Positions 25,983-35,957 of a DNA stretch of 52,658 nt are shown here, in pieces. Below the pieces are notes generated by a model that did not search any database, had not been told where the DNA came from, and saw only the letters and a list, made by a program, of their open reading frames with translations. Position 1 is the stretch's first letter, and every line of letters starts with the position of its first letter. Position numbers and translations under genes: made by a program. The DNA comes from an uncultured Lachnospiraceae bacterium (GTDB taxonomy: Bacteria > Bacillota > Clostridia > Lachnospirales > Lachnospiraceae): positions 1-52,658 of the forward strand of contig CANREB010000014.1 of assembly GCA_947629525.1 (NCBI GenBank), read 5' to 3'.

Positions 25983-28109
25983 TTATACCTGTGCAACGTC
26001 CTTCATTGAAAAGCTTATTCTGCCCATCTTATCTTTGCCAAGACATACCACAGTCACCATATCTCCAAGAGTGAGTACATCCTCTACACGGTTGATCCTC
26101 TCCTTAGCGATCTTGGATATGTGAACCATTCCTTCCTTGCCCGGCGCAAACTCTATAAACGCGCCGAACTCCTTGATGCTCACTACTTTGCCTTTAAATA
26201 TCTGTCCTTCTTCAAAATCGGTAGTAATTATCTTTATCATCTCGGCAGCCTTGTCCATCATATCCTTATCCGTACCGCAGATGCTTACAAAACCGTCGTC
26301 CGTAATATCTATCTTGACACCTGTCCTGTCAATAATAGCATTTATCGTCTTGCCGCGCTGACCTACCACATCACCGATCTTCTCAGGGTCGATGCGCAGC
26401 TGTATGATCTTAGGCGCATACTCTCCGACTGAAGGCCTCGGAGCCGAAATGCATGGAAGCATAATCTCATTGAGGATATACATTCTCGCATCTCTTGTCT
26501 TGGCTATTGCCTCCTCTACTATAGGTCTTGTAAGTCCATGTATCTTAATATCCATCTGAATAGCCGTGATGCCGTCCTTGGTGCCTGCCACCTTGAAATC
26601 CATATCGCCGAAAAAGTCCTCAAGTCCCTGAATATCAGTAAGTACGATATAATCATCATCCGTCTCGCCTGTCACAAGACCGCAAGAAATACCCGCTACA
26701 GGTTTCTTAATAGGTACGCCTGCCGCCATAAGCGACATAGTAGATGCACATATAGACCCCTGCGAAGTAGAGCCGTTTGACTCAAAGGTCTCGGAAACAG
26801 TACGTATAGCATATGGAAATTCTTCCTCGGAAGGAAGTACAGGCACAAGCGCTCTCTCAGCAAGCGCTCCATGACCTATCTCACGCCTTCCCGGTCCCCT
26901 TGAAGGCTTAGTCTCTCCAACTGAGTATGACGGGAAATTGTAATGGTGCATATACCGCTTTGATGTCTCGTTTTCATCAAGTCCGTCAATCTTCTGAACC
27001 TCTGACAGCGGAGCAAGTGTTGTTATGGTACATATCTGTGTCTGTCCGCGTGTAAACATAGCGCTGCCATGAACTCTGGGGATTACATCTGTCTCTGCGG
27101 CAAGCGGTCTTATCTGAGTTATCGCACGACCGTCGGGACGTTTGTGGTCTTTTAATATCATCTTGCGCACTGTCTTTTTCTGATACTGATATACTGCCTC
27201 GCCAAGTATTGCAAGCCACTCTTCATTATCCGCAAACGCTTCCTCAAGACGCTCCGTTATCTTTTTGATATTTTCTTCCCTTACCTGCTTCTCATCGGTA
27301 AATACAGCAGTCTCCATTTCAGCGGGAGGAACGAGTTTCTTTATACGCTCAAACATATCGTCGGGGATAGCGCAGCTTGTATACTCATGCTTAGGTTTGC
27401 CGACCTCGGCAACGATCTTATTTATAAACTCAATTATTGTCTGGTTCACATCATGGCACTTGTAAATAGCCTCTATCATTTTATCTTCCGGAACTTCATT
27501 AGCTCCTGCCTCTATCATGATAACTTTGCTGCTCGTGGAAGCAACAGTAAGCTGAAGATCTCCGTTTTTCCATTGTTCCTGATTAGGGTTGAGAACAAAT
27601 TCGCCGTTGACAAGCCCCATCTGTGTCGTAGCGCATGGTCCGTCAAAAGGGATGTCCGAAATCGACGTGACAATCGCTGAACCGATCATCGCCACAAGTT
27701 CAGGACGGCACTCAGGGTCAACACTCATTACCATATTATTTAATGTAACGTCATTTCTGTAATCTTTAGGGAACAGAGGACGCATAGGTCTGTCTATGAC
27801 ACGGCTCGTAAGAATGGCATTCTCGCTTGCCTTTCCCTCTCTCTTATTAAATCCTCCGGGAATTTTTCCTACTGCGTATAGTTTTTCTTCATATTCTACC
27901 GAAAGCGGAAAAAAATCAATACCGTCTCTAGGCTTGTCCGAAGCAGTAGCCGTACACAAAACAGTGGTATCGCCATAGTGCATCAATGCCGCACCGTTTG
28001 CCTGAGCGGCAACCCTGCCGATATCAACTGTAAGGGTGCGTCCCGCTATCTCAAGGCTGTATGCCTTGTATGACTTGTCTTTCTTTTCGCTGAATGTAAT
28101 ATAATCCAT
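25983..28109 (-). CDS. pnp: Polynucleotide phosphorylase
   Basis: 708 residues, full length. It degrades RNA from the 3' end by phosphorolysis and can add tails in reverse. Domains: two RNase PH domains (about 1-225 and 300-540) joined by a helical domain, with catalytic motifs FTRGQTQICT and GDMDFKVAGT; a KH domain with VGQRGKTINAII (about 567-578); an S1 domain (about 620-695, FKGKVVSIKEFGAFIEF). The frame opens at 28139, but the ATG at 28109 has AAGGAG 10 nt upstream and starts the expected sequence. It lies downstream of rpsO, the standard order, with an intervening hairpin. Confidence 0.97.
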   Translation of the reverse strand: MDYITFSEKKDKSYKAYSLEIAGRTLTVDIGRVAAQANGAALMHYGDTTVLCTATASDKPRDGIDFFPLSVEYEEKLYAVGKIPGGFNKREGKASENAILTSRVIDRPMRPLFPKDYRNDVTLNNMVMSVDPECRPELVAMIGSAIVTSISDIPFDGPCATTQMGLVNGEFVLNPNQEQWKNGDLQLTVASTSSKVIMIEAGANEVPEDKMIEAIYKCHDVNQTIIEFINKIVAEVGKPKHEYTSCAIPDDMFERIKKLVPPAEMETAVFTDEKQVREENIKKITERLEEAFADNEEWLAILGEAVYQYQKKTVRKMILKDHKRPDGRAITQIRPLAAETDVIPRVHGSAMFTRGQTQICTITTLAPLSEVQKIDGLDENETSKRYMHHYNFPSYSVGETKPSRGPGRREIGHGALAERALVPVLPSEEEFPYAIRTVSETFESNGSTSQGSICASTMSLMAAGVPIKKPVAGISCGLVTGETDDDYIVLTDIQGLEDFFGDMDFKVAGTKDGITAIQMDIKIHGLTRPIVEEAIAKTRDARMYILNEIMLPCISAPRPSVGEYAPKIIQLRIDPEKIGDVVGQRGKTINAIIDRTGVKIDITDDGFVSICGTDKDMMDKAAEMIKIITTDFEEGQIFKGKVVSIKEFGAFIEFAPGKEGMVHISKIAKERINRVEDVLTLGDMVTVVCLGKDKMGRISFSMKDVAQV

Positions 28110-28163
28110 ACCAACAAATCTCCTTTTCTTATTAAACATCTGAACGTGAAACTATTATGATAC

Positions 28164-28193
28164 TCTAAAAGGAGCGGGCCAAACCGCTCCTTT
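28164..28193 (-). terminator. Terminator or processing hairpin between rpsO and pnp
   Basis: Perfect 10-bp stem (28168-28177 with 28184-28193), 6-nt loop, followed on the minus strand by TTTTAG. The T-run is short, so partial read-through into pnp is expected; similar rpsO-pnp hairpins exist in other bacteria. Confidence 0.7.
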
Positions 28194-28211
28194 AAAGTCT
28201 GATAACACAAA

Positions 28212-28478
28212 TTACTTTCTGATGCCAAGCTTTTCAATCAGAGCACGATATCTTTCGATGTCAGTTTTCTTCAAGTAATCAAGTAACCCACGTCTCTGAC
28301 CTACCATTTTCAAAAGCCCGCGTCTTGAATGATGATCCTTCTGATTTTTCTGCAAGTGCTCGGTAAGTTCCTGAATCCTTGCCGTAAGGACAGCTATCTG
28401 AACCTCAGGTGAACCTGTATCGCCGGACTTTCTGGCATACTCGTTGATAATTGCCTGTTTCTTTTCTTTAGATATCAT
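28212..28478 (-). CDS. rpsO: 30S ribosomal protein S15
   Basis: 88 residues, the usual length. S15 binds 16S rRNA at the central three-way junction early in 30S assembly. Family motifs: [17 protein letters not shown] (about 22-38), [20 protein letters not shown] (39-58) and [10 protein letters not shown]. The frame runs upstream to 28580, but the ATG at 28478 has GGAGG 8 nt upstream and gives the standard MISKEKK start. It has its own promoter and a leader of about 100 nt that could fold, possibly for autoregulation by S15. Confidence 0.97.
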   Translation of the reverse strand: MISKEKKQAIINEYARKSGDTGSPEVQIAVLTARIQELTEHLQKNQKDHHSRRGLLKMVGQRRGLLDYLKKTDIERYRALIEKLGIRK

Positions 28479-28580
28479 TGTAAAATCCTCCATATAAAAT
28501 ACTGTTGACCGCCTGATACCAAGTTTGGGTTGGAGCTTCCCGACACCGGGCATCGGCTGAACTATTGTGTTTTCACACAC
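28479..28580 (-). promoter_or_regulatory. Structured rpsO leader, candidate S15 autoregulatory element
   Basis: The leader from the predicted start of transcription to the rpsO ATG has a 5' stem TGTGT/ACACA with GAAA loop (about 28567-28580) and a CCCG/CGGG stem (about 28540-28551). S15 leaders in other bacteria mimic the 16S rRNA site. I cannot show a match to a known leader class. Confidence 0.4.
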
Positions 28581-28586
28581 TTAAGT

Positions 28587-28615
28587 AGTATAACACACAT
28601 AGTATTCATATGCAA
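28587..28615 (-). promoter_or_regulatory. Promoter of rpsO
   Basis: TTGCAT at 28610-28615, 17-nt spacer, TATACT at 28587-28592 on the minus strand. Confidence 0.75.
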
Positions 28616-28623
28616 GAAAAAAA

Positions 28624-29775
28624 TCATAAAAATCTTCTGACACATGCAGGTGTACGGTAATTTACGCTCGAGATCTTAATGCCTGTCTTAGGGTTTGAAG
28701 CATGTATCACCTGCCCGTTGCCAATATAGATCGCCACATGATTTATGCTGCCGTTCTTTGCATAGAACACCAAATCCCCCGGCTGTGCCTCGGATAAGCT
28801 GATCTTAGTGCCAAGCTGCGCCTGCGACGCCGCATGGTGCGGAAGACTTATTCCGTATTTCTTAAATACGCTCATAGTAAATCCTGAACAGTCCGCACCG
28901 CCCGTAAGGCTTGTGCCGCCCCAGACATACGGATTGCCGACATACTGTTTCGCAAACTGTACCAAATCGACCCTGACGTCCGATACGCCCTGCCCGTAAA
29001 GAAGTTCTGTCAAGGTGACTGCTTTTTCAAGACGTTCCTCAACATCAACAAACTCTCCCGAAACATATGCCTCCTCATCGTCAAGCATAAACTTTATCCA
29101 GCCATTATCCATAATATCTACTACTTCAAGCTCCTCATCCTGCGGTATAAGCGTAATGGTTATGCTGTCGGTGTTCGGCTGCTCTCTTACTTTCAATGTC
29201 TGCGTATTGACTACCGCTATCATAGATGCGACTTCTTTACCCCTTGCTATTGCCTCGTCCCCCATATAGAGATAATCGGTACTGCAGTATCCTTCGACCT
29301 TGCCGGATTTGATATGCGCCCAGCCGTTTTCAACGCTGAGTATCTCACATGCGGCGTCCTTTGAAAGTTTGCCGACAAGCTTTCCCGTTTCGGACGGTTC
29401 CTGCCTTATGTTTAAATGGTTATCGACATGAGCGATACCAAGATTAGTATAACCCCAATGCGTCTCCGGCTCTATCTTAGGACTCTCGATCAGAGTAGCA
29501 CCGTTTGTTATTCCCTCTTCAAACGCCTGCTCAAGCATAAGCTCTGCTCCTGCCGAATGTTTGACTTCCACTGACTTGGCTGACGCTGTATCTGTCGGTT
29601 CCAATGACGTAAGGTATATGACTTCCAAAGCGTCGTCATCCTCTTTGTCCTGCGCTGAAACATCCTGCTTACCGCTTATGCCCGTGTTGGCGTAAGCACC
29701 GTTTCCGAAAAGCACGACAGCAAGTCCCAGTCCCGCAACCATTATATTAAATCTTAATTTTGTTATTCTTCTCAT
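28624..29775 (-). CDS. Secreted NlpC/P60 cell wall hydrolase with SH3 domains
   Basis: 383 residues. Signal peptide with cleavage near residue 30 (GAYANT); a linker region; two bacterial SH3 domains (about 115-172 and 185-245, with LNIRQEPSETGKLVG and LKVREQPNTDS); and a C-terminal NlpC/P60 peptidase with YVWGGTSLTGGADCSGFT (catalytic Cys near 296), HVAIYIG (His near 347) and HASNPKTG. It should cleave peptide stems of peptidoglycan outside the cell. RBS is weak (GGA, 6 nt spacing). It has its own strong promoter and sits between the ribF end and rpsO in an otherwise translation-related block. Confidence 0.93.
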   Translation of the reverse strand: MRRITKLRFNIMVAGLGLAVVLFGNGAYANTGISGKQDVSAQDKEDDDALEVIYLTSLEPTDTASAKSVEVKHSAGAELMLEQAFEEGITNGATLIESPKIEPETHWGYTNLGIAHVDNHLNIRQEPSETGKLVGKLSKDAACEILSVENGWAHIKSGKVEGYCSTDYLYMGDEAIARGKEVASMIAVVNTQTLKVREQPNTDSITITLIPQDEELEVVDIMDNGWIKFMLDDEEAYVSGEFVDVEERLEKAVTLTELLYGQGVSDVRVDLVQFAKQYVGNPYVWGGTSLTGGADCSGFTMSVFKKYGISLPHHAASQAQLGTKISLSEAQPGDLVFYAKNGSINHVAIYIGNGQVIHASNPKTGIKISSVNYRTPACVRRFL

Positions 29776-29829
29776 TATTTATCCGTTTCCAAAAGCTTTA
29801 CAAAATTGTTACATCTTTGTTACATTATT

Positions 29830-29869
29830 ACTATATCATCAACTCGGCGGCATGTCAACCAAAGCCGCC
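29830..29869 (-). promoter_or_regulatory. Promoter of the NlpC/P60 gene with a palindrome around the -35
   Basis: TTGACA at 29853-29858, 17-nt spacer, TATAGT at 29830-29835 on the minus strand. A GGCGGC/GCCGCC inverted repeat at 29846-29851 and 29864-29869 brackets the -35 box. It could be an operator or the weak terminator of the upstream ribF transcript. Confidence 0.7.
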
Positions 29870-29895
29870 CGTAAAAGCCTAAAATTTTCATAAAA

Positions 29896-30825
29896 CTAAA
29901 GGTTATGGTATTTTCTTCCTGACGCAATATCTTTTTCCATACGCGCTTTCAAATCATCTATGCTGTTAAAACGCATCTCGGGTCTTACAAAATCCAAAAG
30001 GAATACTTCCATATTTTTCCCGTATACGTCTTTGTCAAAATCGTACAGAAAAGTTTCGACACCGAGTATTTCACCATCGTCTACAGTCGGTTTCGTACCG
30101 ATATTGGTGATGGACGGATATTTCCTGTTTTCATCATCCCAAAAACATACATAGGAATAATAGACGCCGTTTGGCGGTATCAGTTTTGCCTGCGGCGGTA
30201 TAAGATTTACTGTAGGCATGCCTATCGTCCTGCCAAGCTGTCTTCCATGCACTACCTCACCTCCGATGTGGTACGGCGTCCCTAAAAGCTGCCCCGCAAG
30301 CTCCATATTTCCTTTTTTTATCTCTTCACGCACATATGTCGAGCTTATCTCACGCCCATTGCACAATACCTTGTCAATGATTATAACATCATATCCGTAT
30401 TGTTCTGCCTTTTTTTTCAAAAGCTTATAGTCACCCGCGCCGTACTTTCCGTACGAGATATCCTCGCCCGCAACTACGCACTTAGCGTTAAGCCGGTATG
30501 AGAGCACGTCCTTTATGTAATCCTCGGGCTCCATATCGGCTGTTTCCCTGTAAAACGGGTATTCTATAAGATAATCTATACCCGCGCGCTCAAAAATCCT
30601 GCGTTTTTCTTCCGCGGTCGTCAAGTCTTTTACAGGTTCATTTGCAAAAAAGGCTGCGGGGGAAGGCACAAACGTAAAGACAACAGATGCAAGTCCGTTG
30701 TCTTTCTGTTCTTTGAGCCTGTCCAAAAGCTTTTGATGCCCACGATGGAAGCCGTCAAATTTGCCTATGGCAACAGCCGTCTTTTCGGGTATATTAAATT
30801 TTGTAGTATTTTCAATAATCTTCAT
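29896..30825 (-). CDS. ribF: Bifunctional riboflavin kinase / FAD synthetase
   Basis: 309 residues, full length. It phosphorylates riboflavin to FMN and adenylates FMN to FAD. The N-terminal nucleotidyltransferase domain has AIGKFDGFHRGHQKLL (about 19-34, GxFDGxHxGH motif) and SSTYVREEIKKG (about 162-173). The C-terminal flavokinase domain has GRQLGRTIGMPTVNL (about 194-208, with the PTAN-type motif) and the closing MRFNSIDDLKARMEKDI. GGTGA precedes the ATG. It is the last gene of the rimP-to-ribF operon, 20 nt after truB. No FMN riboswitch is seen. Confidence 0.95.
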   Translation of the reverse strand: MKIIENTTKFNIPEKTAVAIGKFDGFHRGHQKLLDRLKEQKDNGLASVVFTFVPSPAAFFANEPVKDLTTAEEKRRIFERAGIDYLIEYPFYRETADMEPEDYIKDVLSYRLNAKCVVAGEDISYGKYGAGDYKLLKKKAEQYGYDVIIIDKVLCNGREISSTYVREEIKKGNMELAGQLLGTPYHIGGEVVHGRQLGRTIGMPTVNLIPPQAKLIPPNGVYYSYVCFWDDENRKYPSITNIGTKPTVDDGEILGVETFLYDFDKDVYGKNMEVFLLDFVRPEMRFNSIDDLKARMEKDIASGRKYHNL

Positions 30826-30845
30826 TAAATCACCGCTGTATATAT

Positions 30846-31757
30846 TTACAGAAACATCTTGTACGCCTTAAAGCACTTGCCGTCAAAACTGTACACTGCT
30901 TTAAACTCTGTCTCACCTATTTGGTTTTGGGAATATACCCTGAGAAGATCGCCTTTTATAAAGGCAGTGTTTCCGTCGTCGATATCAAGCTGCTCAAAAT
31001 ACAGTCTGTTGCCGTTCATAAGCGTTCTTTTGGCATTTTCCTTTACTACAGCTCCATGCCAGCCTGCAAACATACTGTCCGTCGGGATTATATGCTGTTC
31101 AAGCGTCCCCTTATCAACAAGCTCTTCTATCTCCGACAGGGTGAGTGAGTCTTCTATGCGGTAACGTCCTACCCTCATTCTTGTCAATTCCTGCATAGCG
31201 CCGCCGCATCCGAGCATATCGCCTATATCGGCGCAAAGCGACCTTATATATGTACCCTTTGAACATTCCACAACGAACGATACGCGCGGCGGATTGATGT
31301 CAAGGATTTTTATATTCGGTATATCCACATGCCTTGGCGCGCGCTCCACTTCCCTGCCCATCCTCGCAAGTTCGTAAAGCCTTCTGCCGCCGATCTTAAG
31401 CGCTGAAAACATCGGCGGTATCTGTTCATATCCGCCGACAAAACTCATTACCGCCATCTCTATCTCATCACGGCTTGCCCTCACTTCACTGCGCGTAAGC
31501 ACATTGCCGCTCATGTCATAAGTGTCTGTAGTAACTCCAAGCAGCATGCGCGTTTTGTATTCTTTGCCGCCGTCCGCCACCATATCACATAGTTTTGTCG
31601 CATTTCCAATGCAGACGGGAAGCACTCCCATTGCATCGGGGTCAAGCGTGCCTGTATGACCTATCTTTTTTTGCTTGAGTATACCTCTAAGGCGCGCCAC
31701 GACATCGTGAGATGTATAGCCCGCCTCTTTATATACTATAATTATCCCATTAATCAA
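30846..31757 (-). CDS. truB: tRNA pseudouridine(55) synthase
   Basis: 303 residues. It makes pseudouridine 55 in the T-loop of tRNAs. Motifs: INGIIIVYKEAGYTSHDVV (2-20), KKIGHTGTLDPDAMGVLP with the catalytic Asp (about 30-47), and CSKGTYIRSLCADIG (about 168-182). The C-terminal PUA-like region is present. The start codon is TTG at 31757, overlapping the stop of nrnA (TTGA), with GGTGG 7 nt upstream. This gives tight coupling. It lies between nrnA and ribF, a usual clostridial order. Confidence 0.95.
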   Translation of the reverse strand: MINGIIIVYKEAGYTSHDVVARLRGILKQKKIGHTGTLDPDAMGVLPVCIGNATKLCDMVADGGKEYKTRMLLGVTTDTYDMSGNVLTRSEVRASRDEIEMAVMSFVGGYEQIPPMFSALKIGGRRLYELARMGREVERAPRHVDIPNIKILDINPPRVSFVVECSKGTYIRSLCADIGDMLGCGGAMQELTRMRVGRYRIEDSLTLSEIEELVDKGTLEQHIIPTDSMFAGWHGAVVKENAKRTLMNGNRLYFEQLDIDDGNTAFIKGDLLRVYSQNQIGETEFKAVYSFDGKCFKAYKMFL

Positions 31758-32752
31758 TTTTCTTCCACCGTCTGTTCATTATCGCACTGTTCGTGCTCTA
31801 AGATTTGAAGTTCGATACGCGCCGAAATATTGTTTATAACATCATGAAATGTACCGTTCATATTGCATCCTGCCGCTCTTACATGACCGCCGCCGCCAAA
31901 GAACGACGCGACACTGCTCACGTCAACATAATCGCATGAGCGCAGACTGACCTTATATTGCAGATTGTCTGTCTCATACATAAATATGGCGCACTCAACT
32001 CCTTTTATAATGCGAAGCTGATTTACTATACCGCTAAGATCGTTCGGCGTCGCATTGTAAAAATCAAGCGTTTTTTGGTCTATCACGCTGACGACACATT
32101 TGCCGTTCATAAACACTATGCTCTCAAGAAGCGCTCTTCCGAGCAGTTGGTTCTGAATATATGTTTTCTCATATACGGTTTCATCAATTATCCGTGAAAA
32201 ATCAAAACCGTATTCTATAAGTTCGGCAGCAACCCTGAGCGTTTTCGGGGTAGTGCTTGAATACTGGAAAACACCCGTATCATGCACGATCCCTATGTAG
32301 ACAGCCTTCGCTATCTCCTCATCCATATAGCTTTTGTCGATAAGGTCATAGATCAGTTCGGCAGTCGAGCTTGCGCCCGCAACTATATAATTTACATCGC
32401 CGCACCCGTGTTCATTGCTTATATGATGGTCTATGTTGATCCTCTTTCCGGCACCGTCAAAAAACTTTTCGGCATCGCCAAGGCGCGACCGTTCACAGTC
32501 AACCGCAATAAAAACATCGGGACCTTCACACGCCGCATATGAGCTGTCTATCTCGTCGTACCCTTTTATGAACGAAAACATTTCCGCGGGTCTTTCAAGG
32601 CACAGCCTTATATCTGCATTCTCAACGGCTTTTTTCAGATACTGATATAATGCAAGGCATGAGCCTGCACAATCGCCGTCGGGTTTGACATGCCCTGAAA
32701 TTATAATACTTCCCGCACCCTTACATTCATCTAACAAATTGATCATTTCCAT
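31754..32752 (-). CDS. DHH/DHHA1 nanoRNase / pAp phosphatase (NrnA-like)
   Basis: 332 residues. This family degrades short RNAs or cyclic dinucleotide products and in some members dephosphorylates pAp. Motifs: SGHVKPDGDCAGS (about 19-31), VFIAVDCERSRLGD, the DHH triad in INIDHHISNEHG, SSTAELIYDL, and FFGGGGHVRAAG of the DHHA1 domain. The frame is open up to 32866, within rbfA, but the family start fits the ATG at 32752. Its GGAAGGAG site is 14 nt away, longer than usual. An ATT codon at 32761, 5 nt from the site, is a possible rare start. It lies 25 nt after rbfA. Confidence 0.88.
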   Translation of the reverse strand: MEMINLLDECKGAGSIIISGHVKPDGDCAGSCLALYQYLKKAVENADIRLCLERPAEMFSFIKGYDEIDSSYAACEGPDVFIAVDCERSRLGDAEKFFDGAGKRINIDHHISNEHGCGDVNYIVAGASSTAELIYDLIDKSYMDEEIAKAVYIGIVHDTGVFQYSSTTPKTLRVAAELIEYGFDFSRIIDETVYEKTYIQNQLLGRALLESIVFMNGKCVVSVIDQKTLDFYNATPNDLSGIVNQLRIIKGVECAIFMYETDNLQYKVSLRSCDYVDVSSVASFFGGGGHVRAAGCNMNGTFHDVINNISARIELQILEHEQCDNEQTVEEN

Positions 32753-32777
32753 TGTAGTAATCGATACTCCTTCCGAA

Positions 32778-33173
32778 CTAATCCCCTTTTTTGCCCTCTG
32801 CCTGTGCATGCCTGTCTTCGTCTGCACGGTTGACCTCGTCGATTTTTTTTGACATAGATACGCCATACGCTATCGACTGGTCAAGTATAAATTTTATCTC
32901 GGGGGTGTTTCTGAGATTTATCTGTTTTGCCAACTGATTTTTTATATAGCCCTCGGCACTCTTTAAACCCACAAGAGTCTCCTTTTGTGACTCTTCATCT
33001 CCGAGTACGCTTATCCATGCCTTGCAGGTCTTTAAATCAGGTGCCACCTCGACTGATACGACAGATGTCATAGGATTTATCCTCGGGTCCTTTATTCCGC
33101 TTCTGATCGTCTCAGCAAGAAAACGTTGAACCTCACCATTTATACGAGTATTTTTTATGCTGTTTTTTCTCAT
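32778..33173 (-). CDS. rbfA: Ribosome-binding factor A
   Basis: 131 residues. RbfA helps mature the 5' end of 16S rRNA and the 30S subunit, notably in the cold. The KH-like core shows RINGEVQRFLAETIRSGIKD (10-29), PMTSVVSVEVAPDLKTCKAW, and LRNTPEIKFILDQSIAYGVSM with the family's interrupted KH motif. The C-terminal 15 residues are charged and variable. GGGAGG lies 5 nt before the ATG. It follows infB by 26 nt; YlxP, found between these two in Bacillus, is absent. Confidence 0.95.
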   Translation of the reverse strand: MRKNSIKNTRINGEVQRFLAETIRSGIKDPRINPMTSVVSVEVAPDLKTCKAWISVLGDEESQKETLVGLKSAEGYIKNQLAKQINLRNTPEIKFILDQSIAYGVSMSKKIDEVNRADEDRHAQAEGKKGD

Positions 33174-33199
33174 GGCAACCTCCCTGACCGCCTTATATT

Positions 33200-35956
33200 C
33201 TATCTTGGTACTTCGACCATTTTATATGCCTCTACGATGTCAAGTTCCTGCATACTGTCAAAGCCCTCAAACACAAGACCGCATTCAAATCCTGCCTTAA
33301 CCTCTTTAACATCATCCTTAAATCTCTTGAGCGACGCAAGACTTCCCTCATATATCTGCTCGCCCTCGCGTGTGATCCTTATCTTGCAGTCTCTTTGGAA
33401 TACGCCGTCAAGCACATACGAACCTGCGATGTTTCCTACCGCCGATGCCTTGAATATCTGTCTTACTTCCGCGTGACCTATGACTTTTTCCTCATAAACG
33501 GGGTCAAGCATACCCTTCATAGCCGCCTCGATATCCTCGATTGCCTGATAGATCACTTTGTAGAGCCTTACGTCAACTCCCTCGCGCTCCGCCGTGTTCT
33601 TTGCGATGGCGTCCGGACGCACATTGAAGCCTATGATAATGGCGTTTGAGGCTGACGCAAGTATAACGTCGGACTCATTTATCGCGCCGACTCCTCCGTG
33701 GATACATTTAACCACGACCTCATCGTTTGAAAGTTTCATAAGGCTTTGTTTTACGGCTTCAACGCTGCCCTGTACATCAGCCTTGATAATGAGGTTGAGT
33801 TCCTTAAGGTTGCCTGCCTGTATCTGAGAGAACAGATCGTCAAGCGACATTTTAGACTTAGTATCTTCAAGAAGCTTCTCTTTATTCTGCGCCACAAAGG
33901 TTTCCGCATAATATTTTGCTTCCTTATCATTCTCATGTGCGATAAATATATCACCTGCGTTTGGCACATCGCCAAGACCAAGTATCTCAACAGGCGTAGA
34001 AGGTCCCGCTTCCCTTACGCGTCTTCCTTTATCGTCTATCATCGCGCGCACTTTGCCGCTTGCCGCTCCTGCCGAAACAAAATCGCCGACCTTGAGCGTA
34101 CCTTTCTGAACAAGCACCGTAGCCACAGGACCGCGTCCCTTGTCAAGTTCCGCTTCAATGACGAGTCCTCGCGCGCGTCTGTTGGGGTTAGCTTTAAGTT
34201 CGAGGACTTCCGCCGTGAGAAGTATCATCTCAAGAAGCTGTTCTATTCCTTCGCCGCTTTTTGCAGAAACGGGTACAAATACCGTACTTCCGCCCCAGTC
34301 CTCGGCAATAAGCCCGTGTTCCGTAAGTTCCTGCTTAACTCTCTCTATATTTGCGCCGGGCTTATCTATCTTGTTGACCGCGACAATTATCTCTATGCCT
34401 GCCGCTTTCGCATGATTGATAGCCTCAACAGTCTGCGGCATTACGCCGTCGTCTGCCGCTACAACAAGGATAGCGATATCCGTTGAATTTGCACCGCGCA
34501 TACGCATCGCGGTAAAAGCCTCATGACCGGGCGTATCAAGGAAAGTAATCTTCTGATCGTTTATCTTTACCGTGTACGCGCCGATATGCTGTGTGATACC
34601 GCCTGCTTCTTTATCCGTGACGTTAGTCTTTCTTATGGCGTCAAGAAGTGAAGTCTTACCATGATCGACATGACCCATAACACATATAACGGGCGGTCTT
34701 GTGACCATATCCGCCACATTCTCTTCGTCTTCTTTTAAAAGCTCTTCGATAACATCGACTTTTACTTCCTGCTCGCAGATAATATCATACTCGATCGCGA
34801 TATTCTCCGCTGTTTCGTATGTTATCTCCTGATTGACCGTCACTACCTGCCCCTGCATAAACAGCTTTTTGACTATAGCCGACGGCTGTATCTTCATCTT
34901 ATCGGCAAGTTCTTTTATGGTAAGCTTTTCGGGCAGAGTGATGACCTTTATCTGCTCCTCTACTGTCTCTACAGGTTTCTTCTCGGGCTTGATGAATTTG
35001 CCGGGTCTGTTCTTGCCCTTGATGTTCTTCATGTCGCCGTCGTCTTCGTAAATAAGATCCTTGCGGTTCTTTTTGTCCTTTTCCTGACTTATACGGCGCT
35101 TTTCTTCATCTCTGTGCTTTTCTGCATCCTTAATAGGGCTTTCGGGTACAAAACTGTTCTTTCCGCCCCTTGCTCCGCGTCCGCGGTCGTTATCGCGTCC
35201 ACCGAAGCCCTGTCTGTTTCTGTCGCCTCTGTCATTTCTGCCCCTGTCGCCTCTATCGCCTCTTGAACCGTCATTTCTTGAACCGTCGCTTCTTTGGTTG
35301 TCACGCCTCTGATCGCCGTATCTTGAACCGTCATTTCTCTGATTGTCGCGCCTTTGACCGTCATTTCCATGTCTTTCATTTCTGTCGTTTCTTTGAACAT
35401 CATTTGCGGGCGCGCCTGTTCTTGGTGTTTCACGGTTCTGTAAAGCCGCAGCGCTCTCGGATGCCGCCTGATTTACCTCGGCAGCTTTCCTCTCTTCAGA
35501 CGCCCTTTGCGCCTGTGCGCCCTGCACAGGCTTTGCATCCGCTGCAGGAACTTCCTCCGAAGCAGTTCTGACCGCTTTCTTTTTATCGGGATTTACAGGC
35601 TTTCTCGGTATCTGCGCACCGGGCATCTTTGAATTGTGAGGATTGCTCACAAATATTATGCTTTTTTTCTTTTTTACATGGACAGCCTCCTTGGCATTTT
35701 CTTTTGGGGGCTCCTGTTCTTTTGAGGCTTCCTGCGGTTTTGCCTTCTCTTCCGCTTTTTTGCTCTCTTCTTTGCTATGTTCGTCCGCGGATTTTGAGTG
35801 GTCTTTCATCATGCCTTTTACTTCTTCGATAAGCTCATCTTCGATCACACTCATGTGGCTTTTTACCTCTATACCTTTATTTTTCAGTGCCGCTAAAATA
35901 TCCTTGCTCTCAACGCCTATCTCTTTAGCAAGCTCATAAACTTTCATTTTTGCCAT
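33200..35956 (-). CDS. infB: Translation initiation factor IF-2
   Basis: 918 residues, long for the family because of the N-terminal part. IF-2 is the GTPase that places fMet-tRNA on the 30S subunit and joins the 50S. Layout: an IF2_N domain (1-50), a charged, low-complexity linker (about 55-320), a second IF2_N module (about 335-390), then the G domain with [10 protein letters not shown] (G1, near 420), DTPGHEAF (G3) and NKIDKPGA (G4), and the C-terminal barrel domains. The frame begins at 35977, but AGGAGG is placed for the ATG at 35956. The linker has an Arg/Asn/Asp/Gly repeat. Starts 1 nt after the ylxQ stop. Confidence 0.97.
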   Translation of the reverse strand: MAKMKVYELAKEIGVESKDILAALKNKGIEVKSHMSVIEDELIEEVKGMMKDHSKSADEHSKEESKKAEEKAKPQEASKEQEPPKENAKEAVHVKKKKSIIFVSNPHNSKMPGAQIPRKPVNPDKKKAVRTASEEVPAADAKPVQGAQAQRASEERKAAEVNQAASESAAALQNRETPRTGAPANDVQRNDRNERHGNDGQRRDNQRNDGSRYGDQRRDNQRSDGSRNDGSRGDRGDRGRNDRGDRNRQGFGGRDNDRGRGARGGKNSFVPESPIKDAEKHRDEEKRRISQEKDKKNRKDLIYEDDGDMKNIKGKNRPGKFIKPEKKPVETVEEQIKVITLPEKLTIKELADKMKIQPSAIVKKLFMQGQVVTVNQEITYETAENIAIEYDIICEQEVKVDVIEELLKEDEENVADMVTRPPVICVMGHVDHGKTSLLDAIRKTNVTDKEAGGITQHIGAYTVKINDQKITFLDTPGHEAFTAMRMRGANSTDIAILVVAADDGVMPQTVEAINHAKAAGIEIIVAVNKIDKPGANIERVKQELTEHGLIAEDWGGSTVFVPVSAKSGEGIEQLLEMILLTAEVLELKANPNRRARGLVIEAELDKGRGPVATVLVQKGTLKVGDFVSAGAASGKVRAMIDDKGRRVREAGPSTPVEILGLGDVPNAGDIFIAHENDKEAKYYAETFVAQNKEKLLEDTKSKMSLDDLFSQIQAGNLKELNLIIKADVQGSVEAVKQSLMKLSNDEVVVKCIHGGVGAINESDVILASASNAIIIGFNVRPDAIAKNTAEREGVDVRLYKVIYQAIEDIEAAMKGMLDPVYEEKVIGHAEVRQIFKASAVGNIAGSYVLDGVFQRDCKIRITREGEQIYEGSLASLKRFKDDVKEVKAGFECGLVFEGFDSMQELDIVEAYKMVEVPR
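35170..35405 (-). repeat. Arg-Asn-Asp-Gly-Ser repeat region inside infB
   Basis: Degenerate tandem repeats encode RNDGSR-, RRDNQR- and [12 protein letters not shown] units in the IF-2 linker. Repeated DNA words such as GTCATTTCT and CGCCTCTG are visible on the plus strand. It is probably a disordered, RNA-binding-like stretch and may vary in length between strains. Confidence 0.7.
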
Positions 35957-35957
35957 T

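Noticed and set aside
29836..30845. FMN riboswitch linked to ribF
   Set aside because: No conserved FMN-element core is seen near the gene, and ribF is internal to an operon.
35170..35405. Repeats in infB as a CRISPR-like array
   Set aside because: The repeats are in frame, degenerate, without constant spacers, and lie inside a conserved gene.
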